A stretch of 64,000 nt of DNA, taken from positions 19,181,479 through 19,245,478 of the forward strand of contig CM032661.1 in NCBI GenBank assembly GCA_019095985.1, written 5' to 3'. The notes below the pieces were generated by a model. It ran no database searches. It was not told where the DNA came from and worked only from the letters and a program-made list of their open reading frames with translations. Source of the stretch: Streblospio benedicti. Lineage: Eukaryota > Annelida > Polychaeta > Spionida > Spionidae. A program made the position numbers and the translations under genes. Below, in pieces: positions 1-11,200 of the stretch; within the stretch, counting starts at the first letter, position 1, and every line of letters starts with the position of its first letter.

Positions 1-9
1 TTATGCGGG

Positions 10-11
<2 letters not shown>

Positions 12-53
<42 letters not shown>
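12..53. repeat. (TA)n microsatellite
   Basis: About 21 uninterrupted TA units run into a short TG stretch. It lies in the intron or upstream part of GPR89 and carries no coding signal. Confidence 0.97.
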
Positions 54-61
<8 letters not shown>

Positions 62-1409
62 TTCATATATTTCATATAAATGATAAGAAATTAGATGCCT
101 CCATTGGTCTTTTGATTTTATTCACATAGTACATGAATTTTTTTAATAAAAAAAAAAATATATAGTGTTGAAAAGTTGAGTCAGGTGTTGACACCTAGGG
201 TTATAATAGTAAGATGTCTTAAAACCTAATATGTCTCCGCAATATTTATTAGTTAATGCTGACCAATTAAGCATTTCTATCATAGGCAGATCCGGGGGGG
301 GGACGCAGGGGGCACGCGTCCCCCCTTTTCCCACCAAAATGCTTCATTTTCATAGGGTTTTTCATGAAATTCCGTAAGTGGGCCCCCTCTTTTCCTTAAG
401 TACGCCCCCCTTTTTCCGAAAACCTGGATCTGCCTATGTCTATGGGCATACATTTACAATTAAGCTTATATTTGACCTTCAAATAACCTTCATATATTAT
501 TCTAAAATGCGAAATTGATTCCTTAAACAACATAGCATTGTAAATTGGTGTTAGGGTTGATTTTAGTACAAATAAAACTCAATCTTTTTTTGCTGGTGGT
601 AAATAAAATTAATTTTTAATTCTATCCATATTTAAATCAAATGAAAGGCACCATTCAACCAATACATGACCTTTTATATATTGAAGGTATTAAACATAAA
701 AAATAGTGTCTCTGTCCAAAAAACATTGACAGAATTGCTTGCTCTGGCCATTTTGAATGTCCGACAGGCAGGAGTATATGTGGGAGTATACAGTGTGAGT
801 TATGCCACAACTTGCTTTTTACGTTTAAAAAAAACCCACATGCCTGAATCAAGAACTTGGAAAATTAATAAAATTTGTCACCAAGTGCACAATTATTATG
901 AATTCCTTCACTTGAAAGTTATGTATATGTCCCAAAACAAATTGCCTAACACTAAAAGCAATAAAAATACAGATCAATTAGTCATGCGCTCCAAGATGCA
1001 GCCATCTTGATAAATGGTAGCCATCTTGGCATGTGTCAAAAATGATTTCAGCATGTTACAAAATTTAAAATTTCTACAGAAAAATCCTCACAACCACCAT
1101 GTAAATCATATTTAATTGGGCTACTAAGTATTTTTAGGCTAATATGGCGGCCATCTTGAAAAATGGTAGCCATCTTAGATTTTTAATTGGCTCCACAGAT
1201 AGAAATTTTAAGCTCTTGAGAGTCAATCTACCAAAGTTGGTGCTTGTATCACCATAGGCACGATTCTATGAAAATATTGCCCAAAGCTGGCCAGCTGTAA
1301 TAAGCCTGCTAATTTAAAAACAGAGTGAAAAAAAAAAAAAAAAAAATGATTGCCAGCTTGCATATGCTGGATGAGGATTGATGCTAAAAGGGTTTTGTCT
1401 TGTTTTCAG
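54..1409 (+). other. GPR89 intron sequence, no exon seen
   Basis: This AT-rich stretch precedes the first visible GPR89 exon, and I see no coding exon in it. It holds a MITE at 281-438 and two copies of a motif reading ATGGTAGCCATCTT at about 1012 and 1165. A poly-A run lies near 1328-1346. The open frames here (for example 666-1010) have AT-driven composition and no recognisable protein. Confidence 0.7.
281..438. mobile_element. MITE with GGCAGATCC inverted ends
   Basis: The left end reads CATAGGCAGATCC and the right end is its inverse, GGATCTGCCTATG. Between them is a C/G-run-rich core with several CCCCCTCTTTTCC-like stretches. TCTAT lies on both sides and may be the target duplication. 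The same ends occur at 52211-52360, and fragments lie near 49313 and 58404, so this is a dispersed family. No transposase is present. Confidence 0.75.
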
Positions 1410-4400
1410 GGATACTGAGCATAGAGCAGTGTATCGGGCGTATCGGAGTGATTGGGGTCACCCTCATGGCAGTCCTCAGTGGCTTTGGTGCTGTAAACTA
1501 TCCATACACATGCATGAGCTACTTCGTCAGGTATCTTCACCAGGACTTGTATGATCTAAAAGTCCAAAAATAAATTTTGATATCATTTAGTCTTATTCTG
1601 TAGTTTTATGGAGACTTATTAGTGAATAATTTAGAGTAATTAGAAATTTAGATTTTTTAGAAATGCTGATTATTAATACTCAGCACAAATAAACGTTACA
1701 GTATTATATATAGTGTAAAAATATGTGCTTAGATACCCAGGACTATCTAAACATTGATGTTTCTGAGGAAACCATTGCTCCAGTATCACTGGAATTTGTG
1801 TTCAGTTTGTGAAATTAATATGGCATTTTTGTATTTTTCAACCGTCCTCCCTCTTTTCCCATACGGTTAATATTTGTACATAATAGTCGATATTTTTTTG
1901 TTAAGTTTATGTTTGAAAAAACCCATTGTGATAGTTTCACTCCAAGTTAACTTATAGCGATAGGCTTTACCTTTGTAGTAAGACACATAAGCGTTGTCCA
2001 ACAAAATGGGCATTATGTTTTGCTCAATATAAGTGCTTATTGTAGACCGGTGAGTGACACAGAGCTTCAGGCCCTGGAGCGCCGCCTCATGCAGACCATG
2101 GACATGATCGTCATGAAGAAGAAACGGTGAGCGATGCTGCTGCTCATTGTTGGCAAGGATTTTATTGAACTAATCATTTGCATTTTGCATTATACGCAAT
2201 ATGGACCATTCTATCATTCCGTGCAAAAATCACCGCCAATAACCCACGCTGATTGGTCAATCTCCGTGCTCAATTTTGATTGGTCAATCACGGCGTGCTC
2301 AATTCCTCACAATATCAAAAACACAACTCCCAAAACAGTTTAGGAATTGACGTCTCAAAATTCCGCGCTCAAAGCAAACAAAATTGACTTGAATGTTGAA
2401 TGTTATAATATGATTTATTTTAAAATAAAATGGATTTTAGTCATGATAGAATGGTGATTGACCACTCGATTGTTGTGTCAATCGCAAAATTGAGCATGCT
2501 GACGTCTGATTTACCCTCACTTCGTTCGGGTATATCAGACGTCAGCATGCTCAATTTTTGTTTGACACTCCAATGTTGTTGGTCAATTTTTGAAATAGCC
2601 ATTTATCTGAAAATACTTTAAACCTATTGCGTAATTCCTATGGATTGTTTTTTTTTTAACAAGAAAGGTTACTTTACATCGTTATTTCTATAGTCTGCCT
2701 ATTCGATATGCTGGTAATCCAAATTTGAGATTGAACCTTTCCAAAAACACAAACCCCTGTAGATGTTTGCTGTAAGTAGGAGACAGTTTGGTCTGATACG
2801 TGTGCATTTTATGTCTCAGAATTGCTGTGGCCAAGAAGGAGGCACTGCAGCGCAGCATCAACACCAAGGACCGCTCTGGTGGCATCTGGGGCATGGTCAA
2901 GAGCTTTGCGTCGTCTGGCTCCAATGAGAGTATCCTTTATCAATGGTTTGATATTAGTTTACCGGTAGTTTAAACATTTATTTGCCAAAATTAAATTGGA
3001 TTCATCATGACAAAATGTGATGTCAGATGTGGTAAGATTTTTTTATATCATTGCAAGAATATTACAAAGCTAGAGCATAGTCATTGTTTATCTTGTTGGT
3101 CTACCACTCAGTAAAAGTTGGTCTTGGGTTTTCTTACAGGTCTATGTATGTTTTTGAATATGTAAAGTTACCATTTTTTTAGGCTGACCAGTTCTCCTCT
3201 GTGGGTGTGTGGTGGGATCCCAACCTTCTACAATATGTGTACAGTAAAAATCCCATCATTTGCATGATAAGAAAAGTTCAAAACAATTGACAGAGCCCAT
3301 TTATCCATAAATTTTATGAATTATGTTTTAATTCATTTATGGTATAGAACAATAACTTGTTAACACGTTTTTTTAATTCTTTATAGTTACCATGTCTTAT
3401 TTTGCTTTGAAGAAGCAATGACAGAAAAGCATAAGCTAAAACACAATATTAGGTCCTTTAACAATGTACCAGATATTAATGCTTTGAAGCAAGATGCGTC
3501 AGCTCTAGAGGAGCTCAGTCGTCAGTTATTTCTAGAGTCTGTCGACTTGCACAATGAACAGGTAAGTGATCCAAATGTGTCTGAATGTGCACAGTTTTAT
3601 AGTAGTCTTTCATATTCAATAAATGCTTAGTTGATTTAACATTATTGTTAATAATACATGTACATGTAAATTTTGCTTGTTTCGCAGTTGATTCATGGAT
3701 ACATGCATGGATTACTCTGTTTATGATTTAAACAATACGTCACCAGAATTTACAAGATTCATTCTCTTACAAGCAAAATGTTCACAAGATGCTCACTGCT
3801 GGCAGGTTGTAAACGGTCCCCTAGAGAAAATGGAACCCATTATTGATTGTTGACCGCGGTATTTTGGTGGGGGATTTCAATAGTCGATAAACTGTTTTTG
3901 CTGCTTGGGATCTCAAGTAACGTTTTTTTTTTTTTCAGGAGCGCCGTGAATACTTAAAAACATTCAAAGGAAAATACTTCAATGTTCTTGGTCATTTTTT
4001 TTCCATCTATTGTGTATGGAAAATTTTCATGGTAAAATTCTCTTTTGAACATTACATTATTTTACATAGTAATTTGAAAGATTTTTTGAAATAGCTGATA
4101 ATGATTTTTTTTTTATTTTTTATTTCAGTCTACTATAAACATAGTTTTTGATAGAGTGGGAAAAATGGATCCTATCACAAGAGGAATTGAGATTGCTGTG
4201 AATTATTTAGGTATTCAGTTTGATGTAAGTATTGTTTTACTAGTGTATAAATCATTACAAAAATTAATTTAATTTTAAGACAAAATGATATACTGATTAT
4301 TACTGTTAATGTATTCTCCCCAGCATCTAAACCACTGCACCTTAAAATCTGATAGTTCAGCATCTGATATCTGTTTGAGTTTCTTATTTTTGGCTGAAGA

Positions 4401-5509
4401 ATTCTTAAGTTTGGATAAATGGATTGATTAAAATACGCAGTGTTATGTAAATTTTACCGTTCAAACGGGACTCAGCAAGAAATTTTATGATCTCGCCAAA
4501 CACACCATTGTTTGTCTTTCTTGAATATTGTTTTTTTATGTTGTTTTATTTTTCAAATGAAAACATCCCATTTTTTTATAAAGTACATGATAATTGTTTA
4601 GAAAAAAAGTTATAGAAAATAATATTTACTCATTTTAGAACTGATTTTAGGTACGATTTTGGTCACAAAACATTTCCTTTTGGATTGTGGGTATTATTAT
4701 TGTAACGTCTGTGAGAGGATTACTTATTACGCTTACCAAGGTAAGAACGTTATTTTTGCAATCAAGCAATCACAACGAATATTAGCTTTTCACAAAATAT
4801 AACATTTATGTCAGATAGAATATAAAATAAATCAGTGTTGATGGCACAAAGGAATTGAATTTTCACCTCACTTATTTCATTGATTTGAATGAAGTCAAAC
4901 AAACCTAAATATGTATATATATATTCCTGAAAACCTTTTAATGAGAACCTCATTATTATTTCAGTTTTTCTACGCCATTGCCAGTAGTAAGTCATCCAAT
5001 GCCATTGTGTTGTGCCTTGCCCAGATCATGGTACGTTAGCACGCGTTATTACAAAATATAACCTTAATGTCCAAATTTCTTAATAAATCGAATTTGAATT
5101 CAATGAGTACTATCTTTATTTCAGGGAATGTATTTTGTATCATCTGTTCTATTGATGAGAATGAATATGCCAGTCGAGTACAGGTAAGGCAAAATCAAAT
5201 CTTTATTATACTCAAAGCTAATTATGTTTGTTAATTATGCTTTGTTTTCAAATTTAAAAGAAGTTAGATGTAGATCTAATGTCTGATAATCAGTGATAAT
5301 GCCAATGTGGAATAAAATTCCTATAGATGTTACTGTAATACTTATGTTTATTTGAATTTTCTAGATTGATCATTACTGAGGTGCTCGGAGACTTGCAGTT
5401 CAATTTCTACCATCGCTGGTTTGATGTTATATTCCTAGTCAGTGCATTAAGCAGTATTGGACTATTTTATATTGCACATAAAAATGTTCCTGGTAAAGAT
5501 ATTTCTTAG
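1410..5509 (+). CDS. GPR89: Golgi pH regulator (GPHR/GPR89), 5'-partial, 10 exons
   Basis: Exons: 1410-1530, 2046-2126, 2820-2929, 3473-3561, 3939-4031, 4129-4224, 4651-4740, 4965-5030, 5125-5183 and 5365-5509 (stop TAG). All introns are GT-AG and all phases agree, giving about 315 residues. The protein opens with [19 protein letters not shown] and [15 protein letters not shown]. It continues with [67 protein letters not shown] and [20 protein letters not shown]. These are hallmark blocks of the GPHR family, which in animals is about 455 residues, so roughly 140 N-terminal residues are missing to the left. The family forms a Golgi/ER membrane anion channel that supports acidification; plant relatives are GTG1/2. 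The C-terminus ends KNVPGKDIS, shorter and different from vertebrates. AATAAA motifs lie downstream, for example near 6018. Identity is very secure. Confidence 0.97.
2199..2597. mobile_element. foldback/MITE insertion in GPR89 intron
   Basis: Positions 2486-2510 and 2534-2558 are perfect 25-bp inverted arms around a 23-bp loop. Imperfect pairing extends outward to about 2455 and 2597. A second, larger symmetry exists: GACCATTCTATCAT near 2206 is inverted as ATGATAGAATGGT near 2443. The segment in between repeats GATTGGTCAATC and GTGCTCAATT. This fits a non-autonomous foldback element about 0.4 kb long. Family not assigned. Confidence 0.75.
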
Positions 5510-5814
5510 TTAAAAAAATGAAATCTCAAATGTGTATGTGATATTATGGATATTAATTCTTTCAGTATAAAGAACGACTGTAGATTCAATGCATGCGATG
5601 TGTCTGAAAGGTCGGTTGTTCGCACAACTTGTAGCAAGTTGCAAATATTTAAATTGATCATGATGATGTGTAGAGTAGAACATCTATCTTAAAAGATGTA
5701 ATGATAGGAGTTCCAAGCTGATGTACTTATTAAACAAAGAACATGCAAATCTCTTCCAATTTTATTTATCCACAAAACAATCTTCTACATTACAGCAACT
5801 GGATTTCTTAAGGG

Positions 5815-6451
5815 GCAAGCCCACTTAATTTTGACCATTTCTATTTACGCCAGGCATGTGTAAAGATACTGATATACATGATGCCATATACACTAATGAT
5901 GGGTAACTTCACAATATATTTTTTCACTTCAAAAAATATTTTAGTGTGATCATTTGATAAAAATGTGCACAAAACATTTGGTACATTGATAAAAAGCTAG
6001 ACAATATACTATTTCAAATAAAAAGAGGCTTCATATATATATCATCTAACATTTATCTAGGTCACCGCACACTTATTTTTTTTTCATGGTTGATGTCAAT
6101 AAAAAGTTATCTAGATAAACTTGTATGGTGAATGTAGGCCACTGCCAATTATTATCACCCATAACAAAATGAAAAGTGCTTTATAACTTCTTAAAGATAT
6201 CAAATTTAGATATTTGAAGGCTCGGGCAACCTAGATAATTATCATTAGATGACTCCTTTTCTTTGAAATAAGAGTTTTCTCTTAAGAAATATGTACCTAA
6301 ACTTTGTGCTTTTCAGTTCATTTTTTAAGAAAACAATAATTTTAAGACTAGTCACAAGTTATTCTTTGTGTACATAAGAATTATGAACATGTGCATATCA
6401 AAAAGGTAAAATCAGAAAGGGCAAAATGTAGTGGGCTTCGCTCTTAAGAAA
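5815..6451. mobile_element. MITE-like element with ~30-bp imperfect inverted ends
   Basis: The left end TTCTTAAGGGGCAAGCCCAC and the inverse of the right end TTCTTAAGAGCGAAGCCCAC match closely, and similarity continues for about 12 more bases. The 637-bp interior has no open frame. It starts about 300 bp after the GPR89 stop, so it probably lies in the GPR89 3' UTR or just past it. Superfamily not assigned because I cannot fix the target duplication. Confidence 0.65.
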
Positions 6452-7574
6452 ATTGATAACAATACACCCTGAATAACAAAATACAATGTCTGTAAACATA
6501 TGAAAAAATATGTACATAAACCTGTTGCTCGTAAAAATTTTAAGTCACATTTATATTTACCAAGTATAATTTTTCGTATAAATGCAGTGAACATTCTAGG
6601 TTTACTGATGTGGAAAAACTAAGCAGGTCAATATGTACAGAACTTTTCTAATACCAATATTTTATTAGAGCACCATTAATTGTCATCACCAACATAGGCA
6701 TATGCGCCAGATACTAAAAAAGTATAGATTGTCTGAAATATTTGGATCGGGTATTATTGTTAACATTCACTTACCATGAATATAAAATTGGTGTAATTCA
6801 ATACCATGATTAGTATTTCTAATTAACAGTAAGTGATATTTTCTAGGAATTTTTATAAAATATATACATTATTACACAAAAATAATCAATAAAACATACA
6901 GATTGCATAATAACTTATGGACATACTGAATATTCTACACATTAAATTTGGTTATTTTTTGTTGCAGATGGTAACCCAGTTAATACAAATAATACTATTT
7001 CTTGTAGTATATCCTGTATTGGTTGTCATTCTATATCAACCAAAAATACTACTTTTCTATACAAGATCACACACAAAGCTTCTAACAATGATGATCTAAT
7101 CTAGAATTTGGCGTACTCGAATCTTATAACAGATTCCAATAAATACAATACAATATATGCATGTCCTAGTTTACATTTCCAGTTTCATGTACCGTACCGG
7201 TACTTACCATTAGTGTCATGTTTCACGTTTTACAGATTTTTACAGTAATTGTTCTATATAATCTAAGTGAATTTCCACATTTAAAATTGATTGAGGTAGC
7301 TTCAATGGTATTGTAATCACATACTAAATATACGTGACACGAATAACTTTTCACATTAGAATCCACAAATTAGTAATGAATTTCAGGATTCAATAGAAAA
7401 CCATAAGTTGTGTGATAAACCATAAGGTGTGTAATAAATTAATTAATAAAATCATTTAAATTAAAAAAACAACAACTAAATATTGGATGAGGTCAATTCT
7501 ATGAATAAAAAATATGTGAATCATCAATGATGATGGAAATGATAATAAAATATTGAATGCTGAAAAATAAATTT

Positions 7575-7674
7575 NNNNNNNNNNNNNNNNNNNNNNNNNN
7601 NNNNNNNNNNNNNNNNNNNNNNNNNNNNNNNNNNNNNNNNNNNNNNNNNNNNNNNNNNNNNNNNNNNNNNNNNN
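7575..7674. other. assembly gap (100 N)
   Basis: Exactly 100 N, the usual placeholder for a scaffold join of unknown length. It separates GPR89 from the 3' end of the Gln-rich gene model, so their adjacency and the missing downstream exons must be read with caution. Confidence 0.99.
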
Positions 7675-8000
7675 TGAGTATTGTCACATTTAACTACATT
7701 TCCCACACACTTAAACTATTTTCTTGAATCTGTGTAAAAAAATCCCATACCCAATCCATTCTTCTGCTACCAACATGGATTTTGCCAAAGTGGCTACAGT
7801 AAGACGTGCACCTGTATCCTTCAAGAATCTTGAAAAATCATGGAATGACATTCTATAGAGTTCATTCTTATATATTGATATGGAAGTTCTTACTATGCTG
7901 TAACTGCTCCGTTATTACAGGTAGTTAACATTAATTAAGAAAGTTACAGATTATACGCAAAAAAAATATATAGTAAATTTGGTTTTCCGCTTCGGATGAC

Positions 8001-8246
8001 ATGGCGGAAGAAAGTGTCAACCCCTGCCGCCCAATGTGCACCCAGAGCTTGACCTGCGAGCAGGTGATGGCGTTAAACACCTACACCACTGCTGCACATG
8101 GCCCATATGTCGAGGAGGCTAAGGATCATTATGAAGCTCACCGGGTTGAGTGGCAGCGAGGAAAGCAGTTCTCTCTGGCTGCCGCTGCCACTTGGTGTTG
8201 GGGGCGGGGAGCTCAGGACGGGGCTGGCAGGCCGCAGCACGGGTAG
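8001..8246 (+). other. open frame antisense to exon 9 of the Gln-rich gene, status unclear
   Basis: An 81-codon frame begins ATGGCGGAAG and has balanced composition (MAEESVNPCRPM, then HGPYVEEAKDHYEAH) across the GC-richer patch at 8001-8141, outside exon 9. A donor-like CAG/GTGATG lies after codon 21. On the other strand the same patch is also open as a direct read-through of exon 9. I recognise no family on either strand. It could be a first exon of a + gene cut by the gap, or chance. Confidence 0.25.
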
Positions 8247-11200
8247 CCCTGACGGGTCCCGCGCGATGCCCGCACTGGCTGCCGCCGCCGCCACAGGGGA
8301 GGTGGTGGTCGCACCAACAGGCGTGGACAGGATGAGCTGCTGCTGCTGCTGCTGCTGTTGCTGCTGCTGGTGGCCGGCGCTGGTCATCACTTGGTGCTGG
8401 GTGGTGAGGGACGTAGGTGTCGACACGGCGGCCAGCTGCAAGCACCACGGGGCAAGAAGTCAGGGAGGGCAAAGATCTAGTATTTCTCCCATGGTTTGAA
8501 TCTATCACTTGGTTTTTAGACTTATGTTTCAAAGTTCCTTGTCTATAATATGGATTCATTTTGTTTTCCTAATTGTTGAAAAGATGACTTGTCATGACAA
8601 ATAAATTCATTAAAATAATAATGATTTTGAATTCAGGATGTCCATGAAAATTATGCTTATTTCGTTCACCTACTTGGAATCACAATTTTTTTTTTCACCT
8701 CAATTATCGGCATCTGTGGTTAGTGAGTTTGATACTTTTTTTGTTAAATAAAAAATAGAACAAGGATTATAGAAAATAAATGAATGCATCCTTATGAACA
8801 AAATAATAATTACTAAAATGCCATTATTTAATGCCTTCAAAATCACCCATCATTGAAACACATTAACATACTTGATCTGAAGGTCATCTGTATTTTGTGA
8901 GGATATAATTGACAGGCTGGCGTGTTCCAGTTAAGATCTGTGGGATGGGGCGTTTATGAAGGTCGTTATTTGGAATATCAAGTGGCTCTAGTTCAATAAT
9001 GCAGTATTTATGTTTAACCAGGTTTTGCGTTCTGACAAGCGGCTTATAACCACTTTCTCCAATGTGTTACAGGTATCAGCATCAGTATTTGTGGGCATAA
9101 CTACCACTATAATAATAATATTAAACTGTATATTACGAAGATTAAAAAGGAAATATAAAAGAATTAAATATATAGTCATATTTATTGAAGACATGTTTAG
9201 AAGTATATAAAGAATTAGGCTGGTGCCTTTGTCAGCACCTACAGAGACTGACCCAGTTTTTTGTTATATTTTAAATCTTATAGCACCATTTGTTTAAGGA
9301 GGCCTACAAGCGTACATGAACATTTTGTGGAATTTACGCTATATAAATTGTATTGTATTGTATATCATAGATTTAAAATACAATTCAAAGATACTTATCA
9401 TCTACAAAAAAAGCTTAATACAGCGAATGTTTTCAACAACGGAAGAGTGAACAACGGAAAAACTGAACAACGGAAGCTTTTCTCATGCATTACAAATTGT
9501 ACCTAATAATAATGTAAGTAAATTATGGAGTAAACAACGGAAATTCTCCACAATGGAAGGATTTGTGACTGCAAATTGGGTTCCGTTGTTGAAGACATTG
9601 ACTGTATACAAAAATACTTAATAGCTATCACACAATTGGTCTTAACTCCAAGCATACAAAACTTTTTTTAGACTTCCGTTTGCGCCTTCCAAAGAAAGGA
9701 TATTTTCTGAACCTCTTGTCATCATTGAATTCAATTCTGATGGGTGACTAAACCCACAAAGTACAATAAATTAATATATAGCTCTCTGACAATTTTATAT
9801 TAGTCATAAAGTTAGTCAGTTGAATAAGTACATAACACACGCTCACAAACTAAACAAAATGTGTCAGTAGATCTGCATGCAAAATGGATATAAGATTAAT
9901 TTCAGTGCAAGACTTTCAGAAAGAAAACTTGGGAAAAAAAAAAAAAAAAAAATCAAAAAACAATCGAACTCAAAGCTTACAAATGCTTTAAATTTCACAC
10001 ACAAAACTGAGCAATTTCACAGAAAACACACAAAAGAAATCAAACAATCCAAACTCCTAGACGTTGACCAGGCATATGAAGAGTCAGAAAAATACAATTG
10101 TGGAAAGAAGGAGCATGTCTGAGCATGCTAGATGGTTACCTGCGCCGCTGCCACCACTGATTTGGCTTGCTTGTGAGTGGTAGAGAGGGAAGTTGTGGAC
10201 GCAGATAGCTGCGGCGGGGCAGCCAAAATGATAGGGGTTAACATTTGACCCCCGCCCTATATCAAGAGATCAAGAGCAAGTGCCTGTGAGTATTGCTGCT
10301 TCAAATGAATGAGATAATGAGAATGGAGAATATATTTGACAAATCTAAGGTTTGAATTTAGATCAATGCAACTTCCATTTTAAAAAAGTGTTATCATTGG
10401 TAAGTTTTAAGTTCTGCACGTGAAATAAAATATTCATTTCAAAAGGCGATCATGTAACATGAATGTTATTGATGAAATGGAGATGATTACCTTTGGACAA
10501 ATTCTGCAGAAGAATAATTATTTCAATGAAAAAGTAACTTCAAGATCAGATGAGAATATGCAAAAATAAAAATGCAGAGCCCAACTCATTAAAATAATCT
10601 TGTCCACATGATCTCTAGACCCGATCCTTAAGCAATACGCAAGTTCAGCAAATGTGGACTTTAAAAATGAATTTGAAACTATGTACAAAGAATTGTGATA
10701 AATCTGTAAACAGAGAAAAAATGATATACAGGCGATGGATTTGAAAGTGTGAAGTAATGCCCTATGATAAATCAGATGTTTCAATAATTAAAATAAATAA
10801 AGTAAACAACCCGAGAACTAGTTGTATACAGAGAAAAAAAATTATACATAGGAGATGGATTTGAGAGTGTGAAGTATTTCCCTATGATAAATCAGATGTT
10901 TCATTAATAATGAAAAAAAAAAAAAAAAAAAAAAAGAAAATCCCCCAAAGAAGTAAACAACCCCAGAAGTAGTTGTGAAGTAGTCTTGCCGTCACCTGTC
11001 CACCCGCTAGCACGAGCTGAGGCTGGAGCCCTGCCCCCTGTAGACCCTGGAGGCCCCCGAGACTCTGTAGGCCCTGCAGCGACGCCGGGTTGATGAGCAT
11101 GATCTGAGGTGTGCTGGCTGCTGCTGGTGCCTGCAACCAAACACAACGTCAACATTGTGATGACGTCAGATGCAAGCAGTTCACTTGAATGCTTCTGATC

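Larger units (their letters stand above)
5510..8141. other. spacer between GPR89 and the Gln-rich gene (3' UTR, MITE, gap)
   Basis: AT-rich sequence with no convincing coding exon. It should contain the GPR89 3' untranslated region; candidate AATAAA signals lie near 6018, 6108 and 6889. A MITE occupies 5815-6451 and the assembly gap 7575-7674. Open frames over the gap are artefacts of N translation. A short GC-richer patch at 8001-8141 is open on both strands and is discussed separately. Confidence 0.7.

Noticed and set aside
7499-7706. Open frames spanning the N run
   Set aside because: They exist only because N codons are not stops.
8098-8499. Cys-rich + strand frame over the poly-Gln region
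   Set aside because: It is the shadow of the CAG-repeat exon 9 on the opposite strand, as are similar frames at 14561 and 16168.
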